Source of the DNA: Anaerolineales bacterium
GTDB lineage: Bacteria; Chloroflexota; Anaerolineae; Anaerolineales; UBA4823
NCBI GenBank assembly: GCA_016932955.1
Contig: JAFGBV010000298.1
Location: forward strand, 24,456-88,455
Direction: 5' to 3'
DNA length: 64,000 nucleotides
Translations under genes and position numbers: made by a program
In this document: positions 31,433-44,581 of the stretch, piece by piece
Position numbering within the stretch: the stretch's first letter is position 1
Layout: each line of letters opens with the position of its first letter
The notes under the pieces: generated by a model
The model's database searches: none
What the model was told of the DNA's origin: nothing
Seen by the model: the letters and a program-made list of their open reading frames with translations, nothing else

Positions 31433-32404
31433 CTATTTTCCAGGCAGCGTTACCTGGAAGGGCAGAGCTTCTCCGCGCAAACCCGCAACCAGATTCCTGA
31501 CTGCCATCAACGCCATGCGCGTGCGTGTGGTGGTTGTGGCGCTGGCAATGTGCGGGGCTACGATCAGGTTTGGCAGGCTAAGTAGTTTGTGCCCGGTTGG
31601 CAGCGGTTCCGGGTCGGTGACGTCTAGCGCCGCGCAGGCGATTTTGCCGCTTTTCAATGCCTGGTAGAGTGCTTCGCTGTCCACGATTGGACCGCGCGCG
31701 GTGTTGACCAGCACCGCACTGGATTTCATCAGCGAGAATGCCCGTTCACCAATCAAACCCTGGGTTTGCGGCGAAAGACTGACATGCAGGGTGATGAAAT
31801 CTGCCTGGCAGAGCAGATCATCCAGTTCCAGGTACGTGGCGCCCAGCTCTGCTTCGGCTTGCGGCTGGGGTTGGGTATCATAGTACAGGACGCGCATATT
31901 AAAGCCCCGCGCCCGCCTGGCGACCGACTGCCCGATGCGGCCCATGCCGATAATGCCCAATGTCGCGCCGTATACCTCCTGCCCCAATAACAGCGTCAGC
32001 CCCCAGGTTTCCCATTTCCCCGCCCGTACAAAGTCGATTGCCTCGCCCAGGCGCCGCGCCCCAGCCATCAGCAACGTGAAAGCAAAATCTGCAGTGGCTT
32101 CGGTGAGCACGCCGGGGGTGTTACCCACCAGGATATTGCGCTGCGCCGCAGCACGGATGTCGATATTGTCATAGCCGACCGCACACTGGCTGATCACTTT
32201 CAGGCGCGGCGCAAGCCTGATCAGTGCGGCGTCGATACGGTCGGTGAGCAGGCACAGTAATCCTTCTTTGTCAACAATGTTTTCGGCGATCACCTCGTAA
32301 GGTGGTGGGGTCTCGTGATTCCAGATCTGCACCTCGCAGGATTGTTCCAGCTCATTCCTGGCAGATTCGGGCAGGCGGCGGGTGACATAGACTTTTGGCT
32401 TCAT
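31433..32404 (-). CDS. D-isomer 2-hydroxyacid dehydrogenase (glyoxylate/hydroxypyruvate reductase type)
   Basis: 323 residues from ATG 32404; the upstream in-frame extension is unlikely because it has no ribosome site and lies in the divergent promoter region. The NAD site is GATLGIIGMGRIGQSVARRA (GxGxxG). Catalytic residues are Arg in LVNTARGPIVD, Glu in LDVTDPEPLP and His in IVAPHIASAT. It reduces 2-oxo acids such as glyoxylate or hydroxypyruvate with NAD(P)H, or the reverse. The exact substrate is unclear. It is divergent from the TypA gene. Confidence 0.92.
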   Translation of the reverse strand: MKPKVYVTRRLPESARNELEQSCEVQIWNHETPPPYEVIAENIVDKEGLLCLLTDRIDAALIRLAPRLKVISQCAVGYDNIDIRAAAQRNILVGNTPGVLTEATADFAFTLLMAGARRLGEAIDFVRAGKWETWGLTLLLGQEVYGATLGIIGMGRIGQSVARRARGFNMRVLYYDTQPQPQAEAELGATYLELDDLLCQADFITLHVSLSPQTQGLIGERAFSLMKSSAVLVNTARGPIVDSEALYQALKSGKIACAALDVTDPEPLPTGHKLLSLPNLIVAPHIASATTTTRTRMALMAVRNLVAGLRGEALPFQVTLPGK

Positions 32405-32568
32405 CGCGATGCACCATCCATTGCTGTATGATAACATAATCCTTGGTTGCCAAAGGTACTCCAGTAACACACGCTCCCTTCTCAAAACCGTCTCTGTCTG
32501 ATAAACTATCCCCCTGGTTTGAGCGACCTCGACCACATTGGCCGGGGTCTTTTGTGTGTAGGTGTAGG

Positions 32569-34425
32569 ATGAAAACAGAAAGAATTGACTTGCGTAATAT
32601 CGCCATCATCGCTCATGTCGATCATGGTAAAACAACACTGGTAGATGGCCTGCTGCGCCAGGCGCGCGTCTTCCGCGAGAATCAGCAGGTGATGGAACGG
32701 GTCATGGATTCAAATGACCTGGAGCGTGAGCGCGGGATTACCATCCTGGCGAAAAATACCGCCATCTCTATCTGGGATGCACAGGCCGGTGAAACCGTAA
32801 AGATCAATATTGTCGATACACCCGGGCATGCTGATTTTGGCGGCGAGGTCGAACGGGTGATGAACATGGTGGATGGCGTGCTGCTCCTGGTGGATGCGGC
32901 TGAGGGACCTATGCCCCAAACCCGTTTTGTGCTCAAGAAAGCGTTGGAGATGGGGCACCGCGCGATTGTGGTGATCAATAAAGTGGATCGTAAGGATGCC
33001 GAGCCGGATCGCGTACTGAACCAGACTTTTGATCTGTTTATTGAGCTCGGTGCCAGTGATGAGCAGGCGGATTTCCCTGTGGTATATGCCAATGCGATTA
33101 CCGCTCAGGCTGGGCTGACCCCTGATTTAGGCCCCGATCTCCAACCTCTCTTCCAGGCCATCTTGCGCCATATCCCCAGCCCGCAGGTGGATGTGGACGC
33201 ACCGCTACAGATGCTTGTTACTACCCTGGGGTATGATGATTACCGCGGTGTCACCGCCGTAGGGCGCATCTTTGCCGGGCAAATTGAGCTGGATCAGCCG
33301 TTGGCGCGCATCATGCTTGATGGACAGGTGGTCACTGAACGCGCCCGTTATTTGTACGTGCACCAGGGTCTCAAGCGTGTTGAAGTCGAACATGCCGAAG
33401 CCGGAGAGATCGTCGCCTTGGCCGGCCTGGAAGGGATTGCGATTGGGGAAACCCTGGCCGATATCGAGAATCCCCAGGCCCTGCCGCGTATCCAGGTTGA
33501 AGAGCCCACCGTCCGCATGACCTTTGGCGTGAACACTTCGCCCTTTTCGGGACGTGAAGGGCGCTGGAACACCTCGCGCAAGCTGCGGGCGCGCCTCTTT
33601 GATGAGCTGCGCTCCAACGTTGCCCTGCGTGTGGCAGAGACGGATAGCCCCGACTCATTCCTCGTCTCTGGCCGCGGCGAGCTACACCTGGCGATCTTGA
33701 TTGAGACCATGCGCCGCGAGGGCTATGAATTTCAGGTTTCACGGCCTGAGGTGATCCTGCGCCAGGACGAGACAGGCGAACTGCTGGAACCGTATGAGAA
33801 TGTGCATATTGAAACCAGCCCCGATACAGTGGGTGTAGTGGTCGAGATGCTCGGCGAGCGGCGCGGCCAGATGCTCAATATGATCGATACAGGCGAGAAC
33901 AGCGTTCGGCTGGAGTACCTGGCGCCGACGCGTGGTTTATTAGGTTTCCGTTATCAGTTCCTCACCGCCACCCGCGGGGCTGGCACGTTGCACACCCTCT
34001 TCCATGGTTATCTGCCGATAGCCGGACCAATGAGCGGGCGTGCAACCGGCTCGCTGGTGAGCTGGGAGCCAGGCGTGGCCACAACCTATGGCCTGAAGAA
34101 TGCCGAGGAACGCGGCATGCTTTTCTATGGGGCTGGCGTTGAAGTGTATGAGGGGATGGTGGTGGGCGAGCACCAGCGACCCGGTGACCTCAGCGTGAAT
34201 GTGTGCAAGAAGAAGCACCTCACCAATGTGCGCGCCGCACGCGGTGAGATGGAGATCCGCCTCACCCCGCCCCGCCAGATGAGCCTGGATGAGGCAATTG
34301 AATACCTGGCGGATGATGAACTGCTCGAGGTTACCCCAAAGAGCTACCGCATCCGCAAGCGTATCTTGAATACGCATGAGCGCGGCCGCCTGAACAAGCT
34401 GGCAAAATTAGAAATGGGTGTCTGA
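32569..34425 (+). CDS. typA: Translational GTPase TypA/BipA
   Basis: 618 residues from ATG 32569, with GTAGG upstream; upstream in-frame codons are not needed. G1 is [16 protein letters not shown] (~13-28), switch [15 protein letters not shown]3 [15 protein letters not shown]4 NKVD. EF-G-like domains II, III and V follow, then the BipA-specific C-terminal domain (EDEAIEYL-type, here [20 protein letters not shown] to [15 protein letters not shown]). It binds the ribosome and helps in 50S assembly and stress or cold adaptation. Length and motifs match full-length family members. Single gene, convergent with the EamA gene. Confidence 0.96.
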   Translation: MKTERIDLRNIAIIAHVDHGKTTLVDGLLRQARVFRENQQVMERVMDSNDLERERGITILAKNTAISIWDAQAGETVKINIVDTPGHADFGGEVERVMNMVDGVLLLVDAAEGPMPQTRFVLKKALEMGHRAIVVINKVDRKDAEPDRVLNQTFDLFIELGASDEQADFPVVYANAITAQAGLTPDLGPDLQPLFQAILRHIPSPQVDVDAPLQMLVTTLGYDDYRGVTAVGRIFAGQIELDQPLARIMLDGQVVTERARYLYVHQGLKRVEVEHAEAGEIVALAGLEGIAIGETLADIENPQALPRIQVEEPTVRMTFGVNTSPFSGREGRWNTSRKLRARLFDELRSNVALRVAETDSPDSFLVSGRGELHLAILIETMRREGYEFQVSRPEVILRQDETGELLEPYENVHIETSPDTVGVVVEMLGERRGQMLNMIDTGENSVRLEYLAPTRGLLGFRYQFLTATRGAGTLHTLFHGYLPIAGPMSGRATGSLVSWEPGVATTYGLKNAEERGMLFYGAGVEVYEGMVVGEHQRPGDLSVNVCKKKHLTNVRAARGEMEIRLTPPRQMSLDEAIEYLADDELLEVTPKSYRIRKRILNTHERGRLNKLAKLEMGV

Positions 34426-34444
34426 GCGAGCAGGTGGGTTTTGT

Positions 34445-35296
34445 TCAACTTGCAATCAGCACGATGGCAGATAGCGCAGCGACGATCCCCACGGCTTGCA
34501 AGCGGTTAATCCGCTCTTTCAATAGAAACCAGGCCAGGATCACGGTGGTGCCAGGGTAGAGAGACCCAAGCACAGCGGCGATGTCCAGGCGACCGGCTTG
34601 CCCGGCAAGCACGTACATCAAATTAGCGGTTACGTCCATTGCCCCGCAAACCACCACGATCGGCATTACCTTGCGCGGCAGGGATTGCGCAGGAGGCCGC
34701 ATCAGCACATAAAGCGACAGCCCCACGCTCGAAGCCAGGCGGGCGCTCAGCAGAGGCCAGAAGGTAGCCTGCTGGCTGGCAGCGTGCATGAGGATGAAGT
34801 AGAAGCCAAAGGTGATGCCGGAGATCAGTGGCAGTCGCAGGCTGGCTAAATGGGCTTTGAAAATCGGCGATACTCCTCCTCCTGAGATCAGCCAGATGGC
34901 TGCCAGCGCAAGCAAAAACCCCACCAGTTTGATGATGCCGGGGAAGCCCTGTGTCCATGCACCTACCACGACGGGAAGTACAGCAGCCAGCAACGCTGAG
35001 ACCGGAGCAGCAATGCTCATCTTCCCCTCGGCCAGCGAGCGGTACAGCAAGATGAGCCCCACAGAGCCGAGCAGGCTTGCAACGATGCTGTAAAGCAGAT
35101 CGCGTGTGGGGGGTAGAGGCTCGTGAAAAAGAAATGGCAGCGGAATCAGGAGAATGCCGCCAATCCACTCAGCAGCCAAAACGACCCGGATAGGGTTGGA
35201 TCGCCGCGAGGCAATCCCGCCAGCAAAATCGCCGGCTCCCCAGGTCAGCGCAGCGGCTAAGCCCAATAGAACAGGTAGAAGAGAGGTTTGCGGCAT
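34445..35296 (-). CDS. EamA/DMT-superfamily transporter
   Basis: 283 residues with ten hydrophobic segments in two EamA halves (LLGLAAALTWGAGDFAGGIA; LLYSIVASLLGSVGLILLYR; LLAAVLPVVVGAW; LVGFLLALAAIWLISGG; then FGFYFILMHAASQ; LASSVGLSLYVLM; VVVCGAMDVTANLMYVLAGQ; VTVILAWFLLKERINRLQAV). The proline-glycine and 'ALxxG' patterns fit drug/metabolite efflux. Substrate unknown. Inner membrane. Between convergent typA and a divergent methyltransferase. Confidence 0.9.
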   Translation of the reverse strand: MPQTSLLPVLLGLAAALTWGAGDFAGGIASRRSNPIRVVLAAEWIGGILLIPLPFLFHEPLPPTRDLLYSIVASLLGSVGLILLYRSLAEGKMSIAAPVSALLAAVLPVVVGAWTQGFPGIIKLVGFLLALAAIWLISGGGVSPIFKAHLASLRLPLISGITFGFYFILMHAASQQATFWPLLSARLASSVGLSLYVLMRPPAQSLPRKVMPIVVVCGAMDVTANLMYVLAGQAGRLDIAAVLGSLYPGTTVILAWFLLKERINRLQAVGIVAALSAIVLIAS

Positions 35297-35356
35297 GTTC
35301 GGGAATTATAACAGCCAATGATCACAATGCTTGTAAGATGATACAATGCTGGCACG

Positions 35357-36364
35357 ATGGACACACCCTCCTCGCCAGAAGCCATGATCGCCCCCCTCAT
35401 CGAGCGGGCATTAGCTGCTCGTAAGGCGCTACTGGAGCCCTGTCACGAGTCAGCATTGCGGCTGTTCAGTGGGTTTTACGAAGGCTGTCCAGAACTGGTG
35501 GTGGACCTCTACGGGAAAACGATCATCCTCTATAATTATGCCGAACCGCCGCAGGCAGCCCAGGGGATTGTTCAGGCTGTCTGGCGGATTCTAAATCACG
35601 CGCTGCCCTGGGTAGAGTCTTTTGTGCTCAAGGTGCGTTATTCTGAGCGCGCCGAAGCCCGGCGCGGGGTGATGCTTTCTGGTGAAAAGGTGGCTACTTG
35701 GGTGCACGAGCATGGCGTACGTTATGCGCTGGAATTATTCATGCATCAGGATGCCAGTTTATACCTCGATACCCGCAACCTGCGCTTATGGGCCATTGAG
35801 AACCTGGCAGACCTGGATGTGTTGAATACATTTGCCTACACAGGAAGCCTGGGGGTAGCAGCTATGGCTGGCAAAGCGCGCCGTGTGGTGCACACCGATC
35901 TTAATCGCCGCTTTCTCAACCTGGCGAAAACTTCCTATACTTTGAATGGCTTCCCGATTGATAAACGTGATTTTCGCAGCGGGGATTTTTGGACCATGAT
36001 GCAGCGGATGAAAGGAGTTAGAGAGCGCTTTGATTGCATCTTTCTTGACCCACCTTTTTTCTCCACATCCTCAACTGGCACGGTCGATATGCTCCACTAT
36101 AGCCACCGCCTGATCAATAAGCTGCGCCCCTTGGTCAAACATGGCGGCTGGCTGGTGGTGGTGAACAATGCGCTCTTCCTGAGTGGGGCTGATTGCTTGC
36201 AAAGCCTCTGCCCAGATGATTACGTCACGGTTGAGCAATTGCTCCCGGTTCCTCAGGATATCACCGGTTACCCAGAGACGCGCGTGGGCTTCCCGCCGGT
36301 GGACCCAACACCGTTTAACCATCCGACGAAGATCGCTGTGCTCAGGGTTCGCCACGCCTTGTAG
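35357..36364 (+). CDS. Class I SAM-dependent RNA methyltransferase, RlmI/RlmK-like
   Basis: 335 residues. The SAM pocket is LDVLNTFAYTGSLGVAAMAG with acidic loop VVHTDLNRRFLNLAKTSYTL. The catalytic motif is FDCIFLDPPFFSTSSTG (DPPF). A PUA-like or ferredoxin-like N-terminal segment (~1-130) precedes it, as in 23S rRNA C5-methylcytosine enzymes of the RlmI type. LFMHQDASLYLDTRNLRLW is the usual hinge. Target cytosine unknown. The last 23 bases overlap the end of the convergent Cys-rich gene. Its own promoter is probably at ATGATACAATGCT just upstream. Confidence 0.9.
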   Translation: MDTPSSPEAMIAPLIERALAARKALLEPCHESALRLFSGFYEGCPELVVDLYGKTIILYNYAEPPQAAQGIVQAVWRILNHALPWVESFVLKVRYSERAEARRGVMLSGEKVATWVHEHGVRYALELFMHQDASLYLDTRNLRLWAIENLADLDVLNTFAYTGSLGVAAMAGKARRVVHTDLNRRFLNLAKTSYTLNGFPIDKRDFRSGDFWTMMQRMKGVRERFDCIFLDPPFFSTSSTGTVDMLHYSHRLINKLRPLVKHGGWLVVVNNALFLSGADCLQSLCPDDYVTVEQLLPVPQDITGYPETRVGFPPVDPTPFNHPTKIAVLRVRHAL

Positions 36365-37046
36365 ATTCTTTGTATGGCCCAAACTTGGGTAGTTGGTTCG
36401 CTTCGACGCGCTGCAGGCGTTCGCTTGCCGGGCTGATCAGGTAATTAAGCCCATTGCGGTGCAGGAGAGGGATACGCCGCCTTTGGCTTGCAAAGTGTTC
36501 TCGCAAATTTTCAGAATGGATGGCATAAGCCTCGAGCTCAGCAGGCCACTGGTTGAGCAGTTGGTCAAAAATGTGGATGAATTCTTGGCGGAAAGCCTGG
36601 GTGACCCACCCCAGGTTGCTGATCACCCAGCAGGACGATTCAAAAGCCCATTCATAAGCCAGCCCAAGGAAACGCAGGTCAGAGCCAATATAGGGAAAGA
36701 AAGGGAATTGGCGGCAGCCCAGGGCGCGGTATTGGCGCTGGCAATGCTCCGCTCCCCGGCAGGCCAGCAGGAGCATCGAATCGGGAGTTTCGGCTTGCAG
36801 GCGGGCTGGATCTTCAGGCTTTTCGCTGCACTCATTCCCGCGCCAGATGTGCCACAGGTCGGTATGCTCGCGCAGATAAGCCCACTCTATATGGTAGACA
36901 GCCGGAATTGCAAAGCAGATATCGCAGCAGAAGGGCTTGCCGCTGGGGTTGTGTGGAGCGCACTTCGGCCCGCAATCGAAGGGGACAACGGGAGCATCGA
37001 AGCCAGCATACCAGGCTTGCACGTCCCACAAAAAGCTAATTGCCAT
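36342..37046 (-). CDS. Cysteine-rich protein, function unknown
   Basis: 234 residues, starting 11 bp inside the end of the upstream kinase gene. Cysteines cluster in FDCGPKCAPHNPSGKPFCCD, DICFAIP, GNECSEKPE, LLACRGAEHCQRQ and ALGCRQF, which fits a zinc or Fe-S binding protein (CxxxC..CCxxC..C..C). Aromatic-rich segments such as AYEWAFESSCWVISNLGWV lie in the middle. I know similar conserved proteins of Chloroflexota only as hypothetical. It is probably the last gene of the hybrid-kinase operon. The plus-strand frame here is a shadow. Confidence 0.65.
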   Translation of the reverse strand: MAISFLWDVQAWYAGFDAPVVPFDCGPKCAPHNPSGKPFCCDICFAIPAVYHIEWAYLREHTDLWHIWRGNECSEKPEDPARLQAETPDSMLLLACRGAEHCQRQYRALGCRQFPFFPYIGSDLRFLGLAYEWAFESSCWVISNLGWVTQAFRQEFIHIFDQLLNQWPAELEAYAIHSENLREHFASQRRRIPLLHRNGLNYLISPASERLQRVEANQLPKFGPYKESTRRGEP

Positions 37047-38193
37047 CTGGTAATGTGAAATAAAAAGTGCTGCCTTGGTCCGGGATGCTTTCGATGCCTA
37101 CCTGCCCGCCCATTTTTTGCACCAGGCGCTGCACGATGGACAGGCCTAATCCATGCCCTTTCACGCGCACATTGTGCAACCGCTCGAAGGGTGTGAATAA
37201 GACGGCCTGTTGTTCTGCACTCAGGCCGGGGCCATTATCGCGCACCCAAAAGCGCACAAAGCCAGCCTTGCCAGGCCCTTCTGGCTGATCAAAGCCTAAT
37301 TCAATACGAGGGGCAATCCCCTGTTCCGGGCGCCCGCCGTACTTGATCGCGTTGCTGATGTAATTAGCCCACACCTCTTCCACCCAGGGGATGTAACCCA
37401 TAGCAGCGGGCCATGCTGGCGGGGTGACGACCTGGGCGTGAGCTTCATCTGCTGCATGTTTCAGGCTATCCAGGGTATTGGTGACCACCGGCGCCATTTC
37501 GAATAGTGCTGGCGTGATGGTTTGCTTGTACAAGCCAGCCAGGAGCATCAAGCCGTCAATCGAGCGGTTCATCATTTCGACCACCCGCACACAGCTTCTC
37601 AAGAGATCGGTGGCTTCCTCCGGCGACATGCTGGCGTAGCCATCTGCCAGCATCATGGTCGTGAGGTAAACGCTGCTGAGGGGATTTTTAAGATCATGCG
37701 CTACGGTGTGTGCGAAAGCATCCAGTTCATCATTACGCACTTGCAGGGCATCCACCTGTTGCGCCAGGGCGGCGTTAGCTTCCTCCAGGCTGCGCTGCAG
37801 GTTGCGGATTGCTAAGTGCGTGCGCACGCGTGCCAGTACCTCCCGCTCCTGGAATGGCTTGGTGATGTAGTCTACCCCCCCCAGGTCAAAGGCATGGAGC
37901 TTGCTATCGGTGTCGTCAAGCGCGCTGATAAAGAGGATAGGAATATCGCGGGTCTGTTCCTGGGCTTTGACCTGCTCAGCCACCTGGAATCCGTTCAGGT
38001 CTGGCATCATGATGTCCAGCAGGATCATATCCGGCGGTGTGGATTGAACGGCAGCCAGCGCCTGCCGACCACCTGGCACCAGGCGGACCCTGTAGTGGGC
38101 GCTGAGGATCTGGTTGAGCAAGCGCAGGTTCTCTGGTGTGTCATCTACCACCAGGATATTCGCTTTGGGTTCTGTCGATGAGGAAGGTTTCAC
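37036..38193 (-). CDS. REC-histidine kinase hybrid (response-regulator N-terminus, HisKA, HATPase)
   Basis: 385 residues with a GTG start two bases after the stop of the 1083-residue kinase. REC occupies ~10-130 (ILVVDDTPENLRLLNQIL, DMILLDIMMPDLNGFQ with the phospho-Asp, and the Lys of DYITKPFQEREVLARVRTHL). A coiled-coil linker follows (RSLEEANAALAQQVDALQVR), then HisKA AHTVAHDLKNPLSSVYL and an ATPase with YISNAIKYGG, DNGPGLS and GHGLGLSIVQRL. All sites look intact. It probably receives phosphate from, or gives it to, the upstream kinase. No DNA-binding output is present. Confidence 0.93.
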   Translation of the reverse strand: MKPSSSTEPKANILVVDDTPENLRLLNQILSAHYRVRLVPGGRQALAAVQSTPPDMILLDIMMPDLNGFQVAEQVKAQEQTRDIPILFISALDDTDSKLHAFDLGGVDYITKPFQEREVLARVRTHLAIRNLQRSLEEANAALAQQVDALQVRNDELDAFAHTVAHDLKNPLSSVYLTTMMLADGYASMSPEEATDLLRSCVRVVEMMNRSIDGLMLLAGLYKQTITPALFEMAPVVTNTLDSLKHAADEAHAQVVTPPAWPAAMGYIPWVEEVWANYISNAIKYGGRPEQGIAPRIELGFDQPEGPGKAGFVRFWVRDNGPGLSAEQQAVLFTPFERLHNVRVKGHGLGLSIVQRLVQKMGGQVGIESIPDQGSTFYFTLPDGN

Positions 38194-38195
38194 GA

Positions 38196-41447
<3,252 letters not shown>

Positions 41448-41482
41448 GGCGCTTCTGATTATAACAGGCGAAACTATGAAGA

Positions 41483-41518
41483 GGGTTCATTTTCCGAGAA
41501 GGCGCGGAAAGTGAACCC
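41483..41518 (-). terminator. Hairpin downstream of the radical SAM gene
   Basis: GGGTTCATTTTCCG (41483-41496) pairs with CGGAAAGTGAACCC (41505-41518) with one G-T wobble. It lies between the stop of the minus-strand radical SAM gene and the start of the hybrid kinase, so it probably ends the former's transcript. The T-run is weak. Confidence 0.5.
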
Positions 41519-41559
41519 CTCCCAATTTCAACTTTTGTCGCGGTTAGCAGCGCAGGGAT

Positions 41560-43038
41560 CTAGGAATTCAGTTCACAGACGCGGCGGAAGTGGTATCCGT
41601 AGATTGCCAGTGTGATGGCATCCGGCAGAAGGCGGGGCTTGTGCAGCAGCACCCACAGCCACAGCCGCCAGTATTGGATGCGCTCCACGCCTCTGATTCC
41701 CAGGTGGTAGATCGAAAGCCACAGGGCGAGGATATGCTCAAAGCCCAGCCTCGTCCGCACGCTGGATTTGTTCTTGTATTCCTTGAAGAATGTGATGATC
41801 CGATCGTAATAGAGCCGAGGGGAATAGATCTGGCTGAGCAGGTTTTTATAGCCGGCGAGCAGACTTTCCAGGCCCATTTTGGGCAGGATATTAGTCGAGC
41901 CATCTACATTGTTCCCCGATATTTCCGGCAGCAGCCGGCCTTCTGCTTCCAACCGGGCATATAGCCGGGTGCCCAGCGGGGCCTGCAGGAGTCCGACCAT
42001 CGCCGAAACGATGCCGCTCTTTTGGATGAAGTCGATCTGCTGCTGGAAGATAGATGGTGTATCATGGTCAAAGCCAACGATGAAGCCACCCTGTACCTGC
42101 ATGCCGCTGTTCTGGATGTGCTTGACGCTTTCCAGCAGGTTGTGTTGTTTATTGTGTAGCTTGTTGCACTCCGCAAGGCTGTCTTCGTTCGGGGTTTCGA
42201 TGCCGATGAATACAGTGGTGAAGCCCGCCGCAACCATCATCTCCATCAGCGCATCATCGTCAACCAGGTTGATCGATACCTCTGTGCTGAAGGGAAGGCC
42301 GACCTTGCCTTTGCGCCAGTGGATCAGTGCTGGCAAGACGTCTTCTTTCAACACGCGCTTGTTGCCGATGAAATTATCGTCCACAAAGAACACACTGCCA
42401 CGCCACCCCAGCCCGTAGAGGTGGTCCAGTTCTGCAACGAGCTGCGTTCCGGTTTTGACCCGCGGGCGATGGCCAAACAAGGTGGTGATGTTGCAGAATT
42501 CGCAATTGAAGGGACAGCCGCGTGAGAATTGGATATCCATCGTGGCGTAGTGCTTGAAGTTCACCAGCTCCCAACGCGGGGCAGGTGTATGGAGCAGGCT
42601 GGGGAACTCTGCCGTTGTGTAGATCTTCTGCGGGTGACCGGCTTCAAGGTCGGCGAGGAACTGGGGCAGGGTGATCTCTGCCTCATTCAGGATCAAATGG
42701 TCAATATCTGGGAAAGATTCTGGCTCGCTGGTGAAGAGCGGCCCTCCGGCAACAATCTTCAAGCCCGCCTCTTTGCATGCGCTGACGGTTTTCACAACCG
42801 ATCTGCGCTGGACGACCATTGCGCTGATGAAGGCATAATCGGCCCACGCTAAATCTCTGCTCATCAGGTGGCTCACGTTCAGATCCACCAGGCGCACATT
42901 CCAATGCGCCGGGAGCATGGCAGCTACGGTGAGAAGTCCTAAGGGTGGGGACGAAGCCTTTTTATGGATAAATTTCAATGCATGGCGGAAGTTCCAGAAC
43001 GTATCGGGAAATTCCGGGTAGAGCATCAGAATATTCAT
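41560..43038 (-). CDS. B12-binding-domain radical SAM protein (BchE/HpnJ-like family)
   Basis: 492 residues from the second of two ATGs, five bases after AGGAGG. A cobalamin-binding Rossmann segment (ILMLYPEFPDTFWNFRHALK to LTVAAMLPAHWNVRLVDLNV) leads to the radical SAM core with GCPFNCEFCNI (Cys 175, 179, 182). VFFVDDNFIGNKRVLKEDVL and GIETPNEDSLAECNKLHNKQ are typical of this group, and the C-terminal part matches the DUF4070-type domain. Members modify hopanoids, bacteriochlorophyll or other lipids. Substrate unknown. Single gene, hairpin downstream. Confidence 0.92.
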   Translation of the reverse strand: MNILMLYPEFPDTFWNFRHALKFIHKKASSPPLGLLTVAAMLPAHWNVRLVDLNVSHLMSRDLAWADYAFISAMVVQRRSVVKTVSACKEAGLKIVAGGPLFTSEPESFPDIDHLILNEAEITLPQFLADLEAGHPQKIYTTAEFPSLLHTPAPRWELVNFKHYATMDIQFSRGCPFNCEFCNITTLFGHRPRVKTGTQLVAELDHLYGLGWRGSVFFVDDNFIGNKRVLKEDVLPALIHWRKGKVGLPFSTEVSINLVDDDALMEMMVAAGFTTVFIGIETPNEDSLAECNKLHNKQHNLLESVKHIQNSGMQVQGGFIVGFDHDTPSIFQQQIDFIQKSGIVSAMVGLLQAPLGTRLYARLEAEGRLLPEISGNNVDGSTNILPKMGLESLLAGYKNLLSQIYSPRLYYDRIITFFKEYKNKSSVRTRLGFEHILALWLSIYHLGIRGVERIQYWRLWLWVLLHKPRLLPDAITLAIYGYHFRRVCELNS

Positions 43039-43268
43039 CATACCCTCCTGAGCTATTGTGATGTGTAGATGTAGTACCCGCCCACATTGTTGGGTGAGCA
43101 GGCCTGTAAACAGGATACGCTTTTTTAGTTGCCTTTGCCAGTGCAATAGGATAGATTCTGTTGATCCAGGCAGGGCTAATTATCTTGATTGTGATAGCCA
43201 GAAGGCACATGCCGAATGGCGGACCAATTGATTCGACTGGCATATTTCACCCCTGCCAGCCAGCGTGC

Positions 43269-43274
43269 TATAAT
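43269..43274 (+). promoter_or_regulatory. Extended -10 box of the NarL-type kinase gene
   Basis: GTGCTATAATGC has TG one base before TATAAT. The start codon at 43292 lies 17 bases further, so the leader would be very short. No clear -35. Confidence 0.5.
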
Positions 43275-43291
43275 GCTTTTAGAGAAATGGT

Positions 43292-44581
43292 ATGACCATA
43301 AACGCCCGGCGCTCTCTGGAAACGATGATCCGGCGGACGACCTCACGTCCGTTCCGTTATAAGTTCTCGGTTTTTTTTATTGGCATTGTAGGGGCGGTGG
43401 CTTATCTCAACAGCCTGACTAGTTGTGCGCGAGCCTTCATCGTCAGCGCATCGATGGGGATTGGGCTGGTGGTTCTGGCACTGCTGGGGCTGGAATGGCT
43501 GCAGCAATCTCGCTTCAGCCAGAGCCCCGCTGGGCATATGGAGTGGGTTTTGCTGGCTGCCCGGCTAGTGTTGATTGAGGGGGCAGTCGCTTTGGACTGT
43601 AATGGCGTGGCGTTATTCCTTTACCCGATGGCTGCCTATAGCGCTTATTTTGCCCTGGGCGGAGGGGCCAGCACGGCTTTCAGTCTATTCTATGTGCTGC
43701 TCACCATCTGGCGGATGGGGCAGATCAACCATGAATGGTACCTGAATCCGCAGGCTTCAACCCATATCCTGGCTTTTTCCTTTGTAATGCTGTTTGTCCC
43801 ACTGATTGCCCACATTATCCGCAGAGATGATGAGAATCGCCAGCGCACAGAGAAGCTGTTGGCAGACCTGGAGGTTTCACATATCAAGCTGCAAGCCTAT
43901 ACTGCCCAGGTGGCTGAGCTGGCTGCCGCGGAAGAGCGTAACCGGCTGGCACGCGATATCCATGATTCTCTAGGACATTACCTCACTGCGGTGAACATCC
44001 AGCTTGAGAAAGCCCTGCTTTACCAGGAACGTAACCCGACTGAAGCGAAGCAGGCGATCTGTGAAGCCAAGCAAGCCGCCGCCGAGGCATTAGGGGATGT
44101 GCGCCGCTCTGTAAGTGCGCTGCGCGAATCGGATGAGCGATTTTCCTTGATCGCTGCGCTGGAAAGACTCGTCAGCGATATCAACAACGACCATATCAAG
44201 ATCAATCTGACCACCAGTGGAGAAGAAAGTGCCTACCCCCGCTCGACGCTGATGGCCCTATACCGCGCTGCCCAGGAAGGCCTGACAAATATCCAGAAGC
44301 ATGCTCAGGCAAGGAGGGTGAATCTGACGTTGCAGCTGGGTGATCAGGAGGCGCGCCTCGTCCTGCAGGATGATGGGCGCGGTTTTGACCCCGCCATCCT
44401 CAACGCATCTACCTCCCCGCAGCAGATAGGCTTTGGCTTGCGCGGTATCCAGGAGCGCCTGGAGATGGTGCGCGGGTATCTCGCCCTGCAGAGCACCCCG
44501 CAACAGGGCACGGTACTGTCGGTGGTCGCGCCCAAGAATCCAGCCCAGATCAATGTTCATCTGCCGGGGAAGAAGATATGA
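43292..44581 (+). CDS. NarL-type sensor histidine kinase
   Basis: 429 residues. A later ATG at 43325 has a slightly better ribosome site and is possible. Six or so spans precede a short coiled coil. HisKA_3 is ERNRLARDIHDSLGHYLTAV with the phospho-His, and the ATPase has YRAAQEGLTNIQKHAQA, LQDDGRGFDP and GFGLRGIQERLEMVRG. The last 4 bp overlap the response-regulator gene (ATGA), making a classical two-component pair. Inner membrane. No periplasmic domain is obvious, so the stimulus may be in or near the membrane. Confidence 0.93.
   Translation: MTINARRSLETMIRRTTSRPFRYKFSVFFIGIVGAVAYLNSLTSCARAFIVSASMGIGLVVLALLGLEWLQQSRFSQSPAGHMEWVLLAARLVLIEGAVALDCNGVALFLYPMAAYSAYFALGGGASTAFSLFYVLLTIWRMGQINHEWYLNPQASTHILAFSFVMLFVPLIAHIIRRDDENRQRTEKLLADLEVSHIKLQAYTAQVAELAAAEERNRLARDIHDSLGHYLTAVNIQLEKALLYQERNPTEAKQAICEAKQAAAEALGDVRRSVSALRESDERFSLIAALERLVSDINNDHIKINLTTSGEESAYPRSTLMALYRAAQEGLTNIQKHAQARRVNLTLQLGDQEARLVLQDDGRGFDPAILNASTSPQQIGFGLRGIQERLEMVRGYLALQSTPQQGTVLSVVAPKNPAQINVHLPGKKI

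Noticed and set aside
36393..37058. A 221-codon plus-strand frame opposite the Cys-rich gene
   Set aside because: The minus frame is coupled to the kinase gene and has clustered cysteines. The plus frame has no ribosome site and would overlap awkwardly with the convergent methyltransferase.
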